A stretch of 19,338 nt of DNA from an uncultured Lachnospiraceae bacterium (GTDB taxonomy: Bacteria > Bacillota > Clostridia > Lachnospirales > Lachnospiraceae). The stretch is taken from contig CAMKMR010000006.1 of assembly GCA_946413945.1 (NCBI GenBank), forward strand, positions 1 through 19,338. Reading direction: 5' to 3'. The position numbers and the translations under genes were made by a program. Within the stretch, counting starts at the first letter, position 1, and every line of letters starts with the position of its first letter. Below the pieces are notes generated by a model. The model saw nothing but the letters and a program-made list of their open reading frames with translations, did no database searches and was not told the origin of the DNA. Below are positions 1-5,748 of this stretch, in pieces.

Positions 1-65
1 ACCCCTATTATTTTCTCCTTTATTATAAAATTTTAAATTCTTCGACTATCTCTAACGTTAAAGTG

Positions 66-94
66 ATTATACCATAATCGATAAATTCTATCAA
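66..94 (-). promoter_or_regulatory. SigA-type promoter for the gene just left of the window
   Basis: On the minus strand the -35 TTGATA (89-94) and -10 TATAAT (66-71) are separated by 17 bases, with TGG just before the -10. Transcription would start near base 59 and run off the left edge. An AGGAGA SD-like sequence is visible near 14-19 (minus strand), but no start codon lies inside the window. Given the upstream DnaA-like boxes, the promoter probably drives dnaA. Confidence 0.6.
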
Positions 95-222
95 TAAAAT
101 AATGGTCTTATTTTCTGTCTGACAATTAAGCGGCTAGAAGTTAATATTTTGTGTTATTTGTCTTTCATTCTTTATACATGATGATTCTTTTGTTAGTTTA
201 TACAAATTTTTGTAAACAGAAG

Positions 223-364
223 TTATCAACAATCACTCTTATGTAAATCACAAAAAATTGTTGATAATGTTGATAATAATGTTAATAACCCTATTTAAAC
301 GTTTTCCATTGTTGATAACTTGCAAGTAATATATTGACAAACGAAAACCACTCTTTGTTAATAA
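223..364. other. Candidate oriC: DnaA-box cluster upstream of a left-going gene
   Basis: Six 9-mers matching TTATCAACA or TTATTAACA lie within 142 bases: 223-231 (+), 259-267 (-), 268-276 (-), 280-288 (-), 310-318 (-) and 356-364 (-). Five point leftwards, and two are directly abutting. The surrounding 1-500 stretch is very AT-rich and contains no gene. Bacterial DnaA boxes follow TTATNCACA with common variants at positions 5-6, so these are near-consensus variants rather than perfect boxes. A strong left-going promoter (66-94) and an SD-like sequence follow, so a gene starts just left of base 1. Origins of this group usually sit next to dnaA, and I infer that the missing gene is dnaA. The neighbour on the right (an NlpC/P60 hydrolase rather than rpmH) neither supports nor excludes this. 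Confidence 0.55.
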
Positions 365-461
365 TATCAGACTTGCACAAAAATATCCATTTTAAAATTG
401 TCAGTCTGTTTTTCCTATGTTTTTAGCGTTTTTTTTATAAATTTTCCTAGTCTTTATAAAG

Positions 462-488
462 AAAAAAGACCCTTTTTTAAGGGTCTTT
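462..488 (-). terminator. Rho-independent terminator of the NlpC/P60 gene
   Basis: On the minus strand the stem AAAGACCC (488-481) pairs with GGGTCTTT (472-465) across an 8-base loop and is followed by a run of six T (467-462). A further copy of the GACCC half lies just before it, at 491-498, so an alternative pairing is possible. It sits about 20 bases downstream of the stop codon at 510. Confidence 0.75.
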
Positions 489-509
489 AAGGGTCTTCTT
501 TCTTTAAAA

Positions 510-1853
510 TTAGTCCATATATCTTCTTGCTGCCGAAGGTGTTCTATATGAAATATCTGAAATGATAATTCCTGTAGAAGGACTACTTGCATGAACAACC
601 TGGCCATTTCCAATATACATAGTTACATGTCCATAATCTCCCTCATCATCAAGATAGAATAAGAGATCACCTGGCTCTATATCTGATAAAGATATAGGTG
701 TTCCATAATATGACTGGCTTGTAGCGCCATGTGGAAGTGATATACCATAAGCTCTATAAATAAGCATTGTAAATCCTGAGCAGTCAGTACCATTTGTTAA
801 GCTCTCTCCACCGTAAACATATGGATTACCAACAAACTGAAGAGCGTAATTAACAAGATCCTGCTTTGTTGATGAGATTCCATCATTTACTACAGTCTGA
901 GTAGGTGCTGACTCAGCTGAATCATCTGATGAGCTTGACTCGCTGTCATCATATGATTCATCACTTGAGCTTGATGATGATACTGAATCATCTGTTGAAT
1001 CATTATCATTTGAGTTTTCTGAATAGCTTGATTCAGTTTCATTTGATGAGCTGCTATCTTCTGTTTCTGTATTTTCCTGACTTTCTGCCTGTGCCTGGCT
1101 TTCCTCGCTTGCTTTTCTTGCTGCTTCCTCAGCCTTTTCTTCTTCTACTGTTGTAGCATGGTATGTCTTATATTTTATATCAACATATTCAGCCTTAACA
1201 TATCCATCCTGGCCATCTACACTGATACATACCCAGCCATTTTCCTGGCTTACTACATCATATACATCGCCTTCAGGGATCATTGTTATACAATCTGAAT
1301 CAGCGTCTGCTGATACTCTTACATTTAATGTCTGAACATTAACAACTGCTATCTTAGCAAGTTCATTTTTCTCTGCCCAGGCAGCTGCATCATCACCAAA
1401 TGCTATAAAATCATTCTTTACATATCCATAACAGTTACCTGATGCGATAAGTGACCATTCTGGTCCCTTCTGCTCAACATTCATGATTCCGCCAGTTGGG
1501 ATAGTTCCGATTATCTCTGAATCTTCACTAGCCTCTGCCCTGATATTTACTACTCCATCAGCTGTTATAATTGCTCTGTCTTCAAACTGTGAATTAGAAG
1601 ACTTCTTTGTTTCTGGTGTCTTTTTCTCAGTCTTCTTACTTGAGTCATAAACCACCTGCTTGACAGTTGTCTGTGTTCCTTTATCCCCGGTAAGTTCATT
1701 AACTGAATTACCATCTTCTATATATTCATCAACCTTTGTTGAAATACCAACATTTGATGAATCATACTTCTGACCTGCACTTACAGCCATTGACGAAAAT
1801 AACATCATGGTTGCAACGCTTACTGCTATAAGCCTCTTTGAACGCTTATACAT
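510..1853 (-). CDS. Secreted SH3b-NlpC/P60 cell-wall hydrolase
   Basis: A 447-residue exported peptidoglycan hydrolase. I start it at the ATG at 1853, because a strong AGGAGG stands 7 bases upstream; a frame-extended Met at 1883 has none. Residues 1-26 form a signal peptide (basic MYKRSKR, hydrophobic core, cleavage after VSA). Two bacterial SH3 domains follow at about 95-152 and 168-226 (VVNIRAEAS and TLNVRVSAD openings), typical wall-binding modules. Residues 236-320 are a Glu/Ala-rich helix and a very Ser/Asp/Glu-rich linker, probably disordered. The C-terminal NlpC/P60 domain (about 328-447) has the Cys358 nucleophile in TDCSGF, His409 in GHVTMYIG and His421 in VVHAS. By family it cleaves the D-Glu-diamino-acid bond in stem peptides. 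It is a single-gene unit with its own promoter and terminator. The exact cleavage bond and physiological role (growth, separation or defence) cannot be told from sequence. Confidence 0.92.
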   Translation of the reverse strand: MYKRSKRLIAVSVATMMLFSSMAVSAGQKYDSSNVGISTKVDEYIEDGNSVNELTGDKGTQTTVKQVVYDSSKKTEKKTPETKKSSNSQFEDRAIITADGVVNIRAEASEDSEIIGTIPTGGIMNVEQKGPEWSLIASGNCYGYVKNDFIAFGDDAAAWAEKNELAKIAVVNVQTLNVRVSADADSDCITMIPEGDVYDVVSQENGWVCISVDGQDGYVKAEYVDIKYKTYHATTVEEEKAEEAARKASEESQAQAESQENTETEDSSSSNETESSYSENSNDNDSTDDSVSSSSSSDESYDDSESSSSDDSAESAPTQTVVNDGISSTKQDLVNYALQFVGNPYVYGGESLTNGTDCSGFTMLIYRAYGISLPHGATSQSYYGTPISLSDIEPGDLLFYLDDEGDYGHVTMYIGNGQVVHASSPSTGIIISDISYRTPSAARRYMD

Positions 1854-1927
1854 TATGTGACCTCCTAAAAACAAGAACCTCAAGATATTGTATATTATTA
1901 AAATTTTCTTAACAAACTAAGTTATTT

Positions 1928-1954
1928 ATTACAAAATTGTTACAACTCGTTACA
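1928..1954 (-). promoter_or_regulatory. WalR-like direct repeats at the NlpC/P60 start site
   Basis: On the minus strand there are three hexamers: TGTAAC (1949-1954), TGTAAC (1939-1944) and TGTAAT (1928-1933). The last two are separated by exactly five bases and fit the WalR (YycF/VicR) consensus TGTWAH-N5-TGTWAH; the first pair is spaced by four. WalRK is known to control NlpC/P60-type autolysins in Bacillus and relatives. Here the repeats overlap the predicted start site and early leader, a position that would suit repression. That this organism has WalR is an inference. Confidence 0.45.
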
Positions 1955-1959
1955 TTTGG

Positions 1960-1988
1960 ATTATATCAGTATGGCCTGTTTATGTCAA
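1960..1988 (-). promoter_or_regulatory. Consensus SigA promoter of the NlpC/P60 gene
   Basis: On the minus strand a perfect -35 TTGACA (1983-1988) and -10 TATAAT (1960-1965) are spaced by 17 bases, with an extended TGA before the -10. Transcription should start near 1953, giving a leader of about 100 bases before the AGGAGG and ATG at 1853. Confidence 0.85.
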
Positions 1989-2018
1989 CAAATTTTTACC
2001 AAAAAGCCTTATATTTTC

Positions 2019-2047
2019 TTGATTTGCTAGCCATTTAATGATATACC
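2019..2047 (+). promoter_or_regulatory. Possible promoter of sua5
   Basis: TTGATT (2019-2024) and TATACC (2042-2047) are 17 bases apart, with a TG one base before the -10. This is the best match on the plus strand upstream of the threonylcarbamoyl-AMP synthase gene. It would give a leader of about 95 bases. The -10 is imperfect, so the call is tentative. Confidence 0.35.
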
Positions 2048-2145
2048 TATTTAGGAATTGCGAGATAACTCAGAGCCATTTCTATTATAACTAAAATACT
2101 CTGTTTTACACAATCAATATTTATTTATAAAAAGAGAAAATTAAA

Positions 2146-3201
2146 ATGGAAACAATAATTAAAAAGACTAAAGATGAAAATGCCATAAGCGAAGCTGGAG
2201 CAATACTAAAAAACGGCGGGCTGGTAGCATTTCCAACTGAAACTGTGTATGGACTTGGAGGAGATGCCCTTAGGCCTGAAGCTTCCAAGCATATTTACGC
2301 TGCAAAGGGCCGTCCATCCGACAATCCCCTTATCGTTCATATAGCTGATACCAAAGATGTTTATATCCTTGCTAAAGAAGTTTCTCCTAAAGCAGAAGCT
2401 TTGATGGAAGCATTTTGGCCGGGTCCTATGACCTTAATCTTTAAAAAGAATCCTCTGGTCCCTGATGAAACCACTGGTGGTCTTGATACTGTCGCTATCA
2501 GAATGCCATCTCATCCAGATGCTTTAAAGCTTATTAAGGAATCAGGTGTTTATATTGCTGCACCATCCGCAAATACTTCTGGCAGACCTTCTCCTTCGAC
2601 TGCAGAACATGTAATTGAAGATCTGAATCATAAAATTGATATGATACTCGACGGCGGTCCAGTAGGGATCGGCATCGAATCAACAATAGTTGATATGACC
2701 GGCACTATTCCAACAATATGCCGTCCGGGCTTTATCACAAAGAAAATGCTCGAATCAATCATCGGTGAAGTAGAAATTGATAAAGCACTTATTCATCCTG
2801 AACTTAATCTTCATCCTAAGGCACCTGGTATGAAATATACTCACTATGCCCCACATGGTTCTCTTACAATAGTAGAATCAAAGGATGATGAATCTTCTGT
2901 AAATCAGGCTGTTATTGATAAGATCAACCAGTTAGTAAATGAAAAAGAAAAAGAAGGCTATAAAACAGCAGTTCTTACTACCGCTGATAATAAGGCCTCT
3001 TACAAATGTGATAACATCGTTCTTCTTGGTGCAAAGGGTGACGGCGTTACTGTTGCCGCCAGACTTTACGCTGCTTTAAGAGAATGTGATTCTATCAAAG
3101 CCGACTTTATTTACAGCGAAGGCTTTAATAGAGATGATCTTGGTGGAGCGATAATGAACAGGCTTATTAAATCAGCCGGTCATAAAGTCATTCTTGTGTA
3201 A
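2146..3201 (+). CDS. sua5: Threonylcarbamoyl-AMP synthase (Sua5/YwlC family)
   Basis: A 351-residue enzyme that makes threonylcarbamoyl-AMP from threonine, bicarbonate and ATP. This is the first step in the t6A37 modification of ANN-decoding tRNAs in the cytoplasm. The YrdC/Sua5 domain spans about residues 10-200, with FPTETVYGLGG (29-39), KGRPSDNPL (54-62), SANTSG (141-146), ESTIVD (178-183) and CRPG (192-195). A linker with PGMKYTHYAP (227-236) leads into the C-terminal Sua5 domain (about 240-351). The linker closes over the active site and separates long Sua5 from short TsaC/YrdC proteins; the length is normal for Sua5. Only a weak SD-like purine run (AGAGAA) precedes the ATG. Downstream of the gene lie 25-bp tandem repeats and then rpiB on the same strand. 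No T-rich terminator is seen between the two, so some co-transcription is possible. Confidence 0.95.
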   Translation: METIIKKTKDENAISEAGAILKNGGLVAFPTETVYGLGGDALRPEASKHIYAAKGRPSDNPLIVHIADTKDVYILAKEVSPKAEALMEAFWPGPMTLIFKKNPLVPDETTGGLDTVAIRMPSHPDALKLIKESGVYIAAPSANTSGRPSPSTAEHVIEDLNHKIDMILDGGPVGIGIESTIVDMTGTIPTICRPGFITKKMLESIIGEVEIDKALIHPELNLHPKAPGMKYTHYAPHGSLTIVESKDDESSVNQAVIDKINQLVNEKEKEGYKTAVLTTADNKASYKCDNIVLLGAKGDGVTVAARLYAALRECDSIKADFIYSEGFNRDDLGGAIMNRLIKSAGHKVILV

Positions 3202-3220
3202 AAATCAAAGTGTCATTTGG

Positions 3221-3370
3221 AGCTATCTCTTATTTATGAATTTAGAGTTATCTCCAATTTATGAATTTGAAGCCATCTCTTATTTATGAATATGAAGATA
3301 TTTCTTCATATATAAGTGCTAATACGATTTTCTTATATATTAATATGAAGCTTTTTCTTCATATATAAAT
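3221..3370. repeat. Six degenerate 25-bp tandem repeats between sua5 and rpiB
   Basis: Units begin at 3221, 3246, 3271, 3296, 3321 and 3346 with an exact 25-base period. The first three are very alike (AGCTATCTCTTATTTATGAA, AGTTATCTCCAATTTATGAA, AGCCATCTCTTATTTATGAA). The later ones drift to a TTTCTTCATATATAA form. The right-hand units also form two small hairpins: TATGAAGA/TCTTCATA (3291-3298 with 3303-3310) and ATATGAAG/CTTCATAT (3343-3350 with 3357-3364). No T-tract follows either, so they are not ordinary terminators. The function is unknown. Confidence 0.7.
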
Positions 3371-3455
3371 GGCACCGCGAAATTTATTATGTTATTATAA
3401 TTATTGTCATATGATTAATGACTACTTTCTATACACTTATTTGGAGGAAACAAAA

Positions 3456-3896
3456 ATGAAACTTGCTATCGGATGCGACCACGGTGGATACGAACTTAAA
3501 TGCGAAGTTCTCAAACATTTAAATGAAAGAGGAATTGAATATATTGATTTTGGATGCGACAGCACAGCATCTGTCGACTATCCAGTATATGCAAAAAAAG
3601 TAACTGACGCAGTTACTGCAAAGGAAGCTGATTTAGGAATCCTCATTTGTGGAACTGGTCTTGGCATGTCAATGGCAGCAAACAAAGTTGAAGGTATCCG
3701 AGCAGCTCTTTGCCACGATGCATTTTCAGCTGCCGCAACAAAGGAACATAACAATGCAAATGTACTCTGCATGGGTGGACGTATCATAGGACCTGGTCTT
3801 GCATGTCTTATAGTTGATAACTTTATCGATACACCTTTTTCAAACGACGAAAGACACATCCGCAGATTAAGCCTTTTTGATCCAACAATGGCTTAA
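3456..3896 (+). CDS. rpiB: Ribose-5-phosphate isomerase B
   Basis: A 146-residue cytosolic isomerase interconverting ribose 5-phosphate and ribulose 5-phosphate in the non-oxidative pentose phosphate pathway. I chose the ATG at 3456 because GGAGG stands 8 bases upstream and the protein then opens with the family N-terminus MKLAIGCDHGG. An in-frame upstream Met at 3369 has no SD and lies in repeat DNA. Visible motifs are CDHGG (7-11), VDYP (40-43), GILICGTGLGMSMAANK (61-77) with the catalytic Cys65, and KEHNNANVLCMGGR (96-109) with His98. The length is normal for RpiB. Some LacA/RpiB relatives act on other sugar phosphates such as allose or galactose 6-phosphate. The nearby transketolase gene favours the pentose phosphate role. 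Confidence 0.93.
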   Translation: MKLAIGCDHGGYELKCEVLKHLNERGIEYIDFGCDSTASVDYPVYAKKVTDAVTAKEADLGILICGTGLGMSMAANKVEGIRAALCHDAFSAAATKEHNNANVLCMGGRIIGPGLACLIVDNFIDTPFSNDERHIRRLSLFDPTMA

Positions 3897-3902
3897 ATAA
3901 CA

Positions 3903-3945
3903 GCAAAAAAATAAGACTTGAGTTCTTCAAGTCTTATTTTTTTGC
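3903..3945. terminator. Bidirectional terminator between rpiB and the pfl operon
   Basis: A perfect 19-bp stem (3903-3921 with 3927-3945) closes a 5-base loop. The core is GACTTGA/TCAAGTC flanked by A7 on one side and T7 on the other. Either transcript therefore meets a hairpin followed by a T-run. It serves rpiB (+) and the convergent minus-strand gene ending at 3995. Confidence 0.88.
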
Positions 3946-3994
3946 TATATCTATTAATATTTAAACGCACTAGATATTCTGTTACGCTTTTTAT

Positions 3995-4882
3995 TTAAAA
4001 TCCTGGTGTCATATTTCTTTCATCATCTTCTTTAGTATGAATATAATAATCATCTGTAGATGATGCTTTTACTTTTTCGACGTCCATCTGATCATATAAT
4101 CTTTCAAGATTCTTAAGATCTACATCTTCAATCTTCATCTTCTTTGCACCGCTTGGAAGAACAACTGTATAGCCTCTCTTCTGCATAAATCTTACAAGTA
4201 TCATAAAAGTAGGCTCATCTAAAAGAGTAAAATACTTTTTATTTATTGCCTTTATACAGGCATCTACAGTCATATAATCTCTTGGCCTGATATCCAAAAG
4301 GATTTCTTTAAATGTATCTTCCACTATCTGCTTCTGCATTTCAAAATCAGATGAAATTTCCATTACAGTGAAAGCTCTTAAATATGCCCTGAGCCAGTTA
4401 TTTCCCTGAGCGAACCATTCATTTGCAATATGATATGATTTTGTCATATCATAAATTTCTCTTTTCCATGAAGGTGAATAATAAGAAGCCTCAGCAATTC
4501 TCTGAATCTGATCCTCATTTAGATTTAACTCATATTTTTTATCAAAGTCCTTAATGATCTTTATTCTCTTCTTCACTGCATCTGGAAGTTTATAATCATC
4601 AGCATTAACATTTCTCTCATTGGTCTGGTAAATTTTTTTCTTGTCTTTATTTTTATTTGCACCTGAAATTATAAGTAAAATAATCCCTATAAAAAAACCT
4701 GAAGCAATTAGAGTAGAGTTAGTTGACAGTAGTGCTATTATGAACATTACTCCAATAATTGTTCCACATCCTCTTAAAATAGAAAAAATTCCATGTATAC
4801 CTGAATGAAAAAACCTATAAAACTTTGGACTGCTTTTTCCAAACAAACAGTACCATATTATAATAAAAACAAGAATTCCCAT
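3995..4882 (-). CDS. Unrecognised membrane protein downstream of pflA
   Basis: A 295-residue protein I cannot assign to a family. The N-terminus is hydrophobic: residues 1-14 form a short segment, and about 39-54 and 56-74 form two likely membrane spans separated by the polar STNST turn. A Lys/Asn-rich stretch follows (76-90), then a mainly helical soluble domain (about 98-265) rich in aromatic and charged residues. Visible stretches include YYSPSWKREIYDM (134-146), NNWLRAYLRAFTVME (161-175) and LVRFMQKRGYTVVLPSG (229-245). The tail is acidic. No Cys cluster, nucleotide-binding loop or protease motif is seen. The gene starts 5 bases after the pflA stop, with an AAGGA SD inside the end of pflA, so it is surely co-transcribed with pflA. 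A link to formate or pyruvate metabolism is only inferred from that position. Confidence 0.8.
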   Translation of the reverse strand: MGILVFIIIWYCLFGKSSPKFYRFFHSGIHGIFSILRGCGTIIGVMFIIALLSTNSTLIASGFFIGIILLIISGANKNKDKKKIYQTNERNVNADDYKLPDAVKKRIKIIKDFDKKYELNLNEDQIQRIAEASYYSPSWKREIYDMTKSYHIANEWFAQGNNWLRAYLRAFTVMEISSDFEMQKQIVEDTFKEILLDIRPRDYMTVDACIKAINKKYFTLLDEPTFMILVRFMQKRGYTVVLPSGAKKMKIEDVDLKNLERLYDQMDVEKVKASSTDDYYIHTKEDDERNMTPGF

Positions 4883-4887
4883 AAGCC

Positions 4888-5634
4888 CTAATCCTTTTTA
4901 ATCCCAAGAATCGTTTCTGCTTTCTTTATCTCTTCCTTTGAAGGAGATTCTGTATCTCTCAACGTATACTCAATTCCAAGATTATCATACTTTGGTATGC
5001 CAAGTGAATGATAAGGTAAAACTTCTACTTTATCCACAGTTTTAAGCGTTCCTATGAATTCAGCCAATTTCCTTAGATCTTCCTCATCTGTAGTAATCCC
5101 TGGAACAAGTACATGTCTTATCCACATGTGAATTCCATTATCTGATAAATACTGCGCAAGTGCAAGTATATTTTCATTTCCCCATCCTGTAAGTGACTTA
5201 TGTTTATCATTGTCAATCTGCTTAATATCAAGCATGACAAGGTCTGTAACCTTCATAAGTTCTTTAAACTTACTAAAAAATGGTTCTTCTGTTGTATAAG
5301 GGTTTCCAGATGTATCAAGGCAGGTATTGATTCCCTTTTCTTTTGCAAGCTGGAAAAGCTTTGTCACAAAATCTATCTGTACAAGGGCTTCACCACCACT
5401 TACTGTAATTCCGCCACCATTTTTCCAATATGTTTTAAATCTAAGTGCCTGCTCGAGAACATCTTCTGGTGTTCTTTCTGTACCGCCTTTAAGTGCCCAT
5501 GTTTCTGGATTATGGCAATAGCGGCATCTCATATGGCACCCTTGCATAAATACTATAAATCTAAGTCCAGGACCATCAACTGCACCAAAGCTTTCAGTTG
5601 AATTGATCAATCCTGTAATTTTCTCTTCAGCCAT
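4888..5634 (-). CDS. pflA: Pyruvate formate-lyase activating enzyme (radical SAM)
   Basis: A 248-residue cytosolic radical S-adenosylmethionine enzyme that abstracts hydrogen from the glycine of PflB to create the glycyl radical. The iron-sulfur motif CxxxCxxC is C33-HMR-C37-RY-C40 within QGCHMRCRYCHNPETW. The SAM-binding SGGE lies at 79-82. DTSG (107-110), MLDIKQI (134-140) and HVLVPGITD-like residues (174-182) match the PflA family, as does the length. The N-terminus INSTESFGAVDGPG is characteristic of PflA. AGGAG precedes the ATG by about 6 bases. It follows pflB after 109 bases that contain a terminator hairpin and no obvious promoter of their own. Limited read-through probably keeps PflA well below PflB, suitable for a catalytic activator. 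Confidence 0.95.
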   Translation of the reverse strand: MAEEKITGLINSTESFGAVDGPGLRFIVFMQGCHMRCRYCHNPETWALKGGTERTPEDVLEQALRFKTYWKNGGGITVSGGEALVQIDFVTKLFQLAKEKGINTCLDTSGNPYTTEEPFFSKFKELMKVTDLVMLDIKQIDNDKHKSLTGWGNENILALAQYLSDNGIHMWIRHVLVPGITTDEEDLRKLAEFIGTLKTVDKVEVLPYHSLGIPKYDNLGIEYTLRDTESPSKEEIKKAETILGIKKD

Positions 5635-5667
5635 AATATTCTCCTTTTTAACCTGATATTTTTTTTC

Positions 5668-5704
5668 AAAAACAGCCCTGTAAAGATAAACCTTACAGGG
5701 CTGT
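5668..5704 (-). terminator. Attenuating terminator between pflB and pflA
   Basis: On the minus strand a 12-bp perfect stem (5704-5693 with 5683-5672; ACAGCCCTGTAA/TTACAGGGCTGT) with a 9-base loop is followed by five T. It lies downstream of pflB and upstream of pflA on the same strand. Because pflA shows no promoter of its own, the hairpin probably terminates most pflB transcripts and lets a fraction continue. Confidence 0.75.
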
Positions 5705-5726
5705 AATTAAACTAATCTACTGAACT

Positions 5727-5748
5727 TTTAATCAGTATACTGATTAAA
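5727..5748. repeat. Perfect 22-bp palindrome over the pflB stop codon
   Basis: Bases 5727-5748 form a perfect palindrome centred on GTATAC, with arms TTTAATCAGTA and TACTGATTAAA. It includes the pflB stop codon (complement of 5744-5746). In RNA it would fold into a weak AT-rich hairpin with almost no loop; in DNA it could be a dimeric protein-binding site. The role is unknown. Confidence 0.6.

Noticed and set aside
334..363. Plus-strand TTGACA with a loose TTAATA -10
   Set aside because: It would transcribe antisense into the NlpC/P60 gene end, has a poor -10, and overlaps a DnaA-like box, so it is probably chance in AT-rich DNA.
411..412. Possible short peptide gene on the minus strand in 401-613
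   Set aside because: It overlaps the NlpC/P60 C-terminus and its terminator, with no SD; it is a frame shadow.
411..413. Search for CRISPR arrays, transposase, phage or toxin-antitoxin genes across the window
   Set aside because: Only the 25-bp and 26-bp repeats were found. They lack unique spacers and neighbouring cas or transposase genes.
905..1156. Plus-strand Leu/His-rich ORF inside the NlpC/P60 gene
   Set aside because: It is the complement of the Ser/Asp/Glu-rich linker; it has no SD and low complexity.
3369..3455. 29-residue N-terminal extension of RpiB
   Set aside because: It has no SD at the outer Met, lies partly in repeat DNA, and the family N-terminus matches the ATG at 3456.
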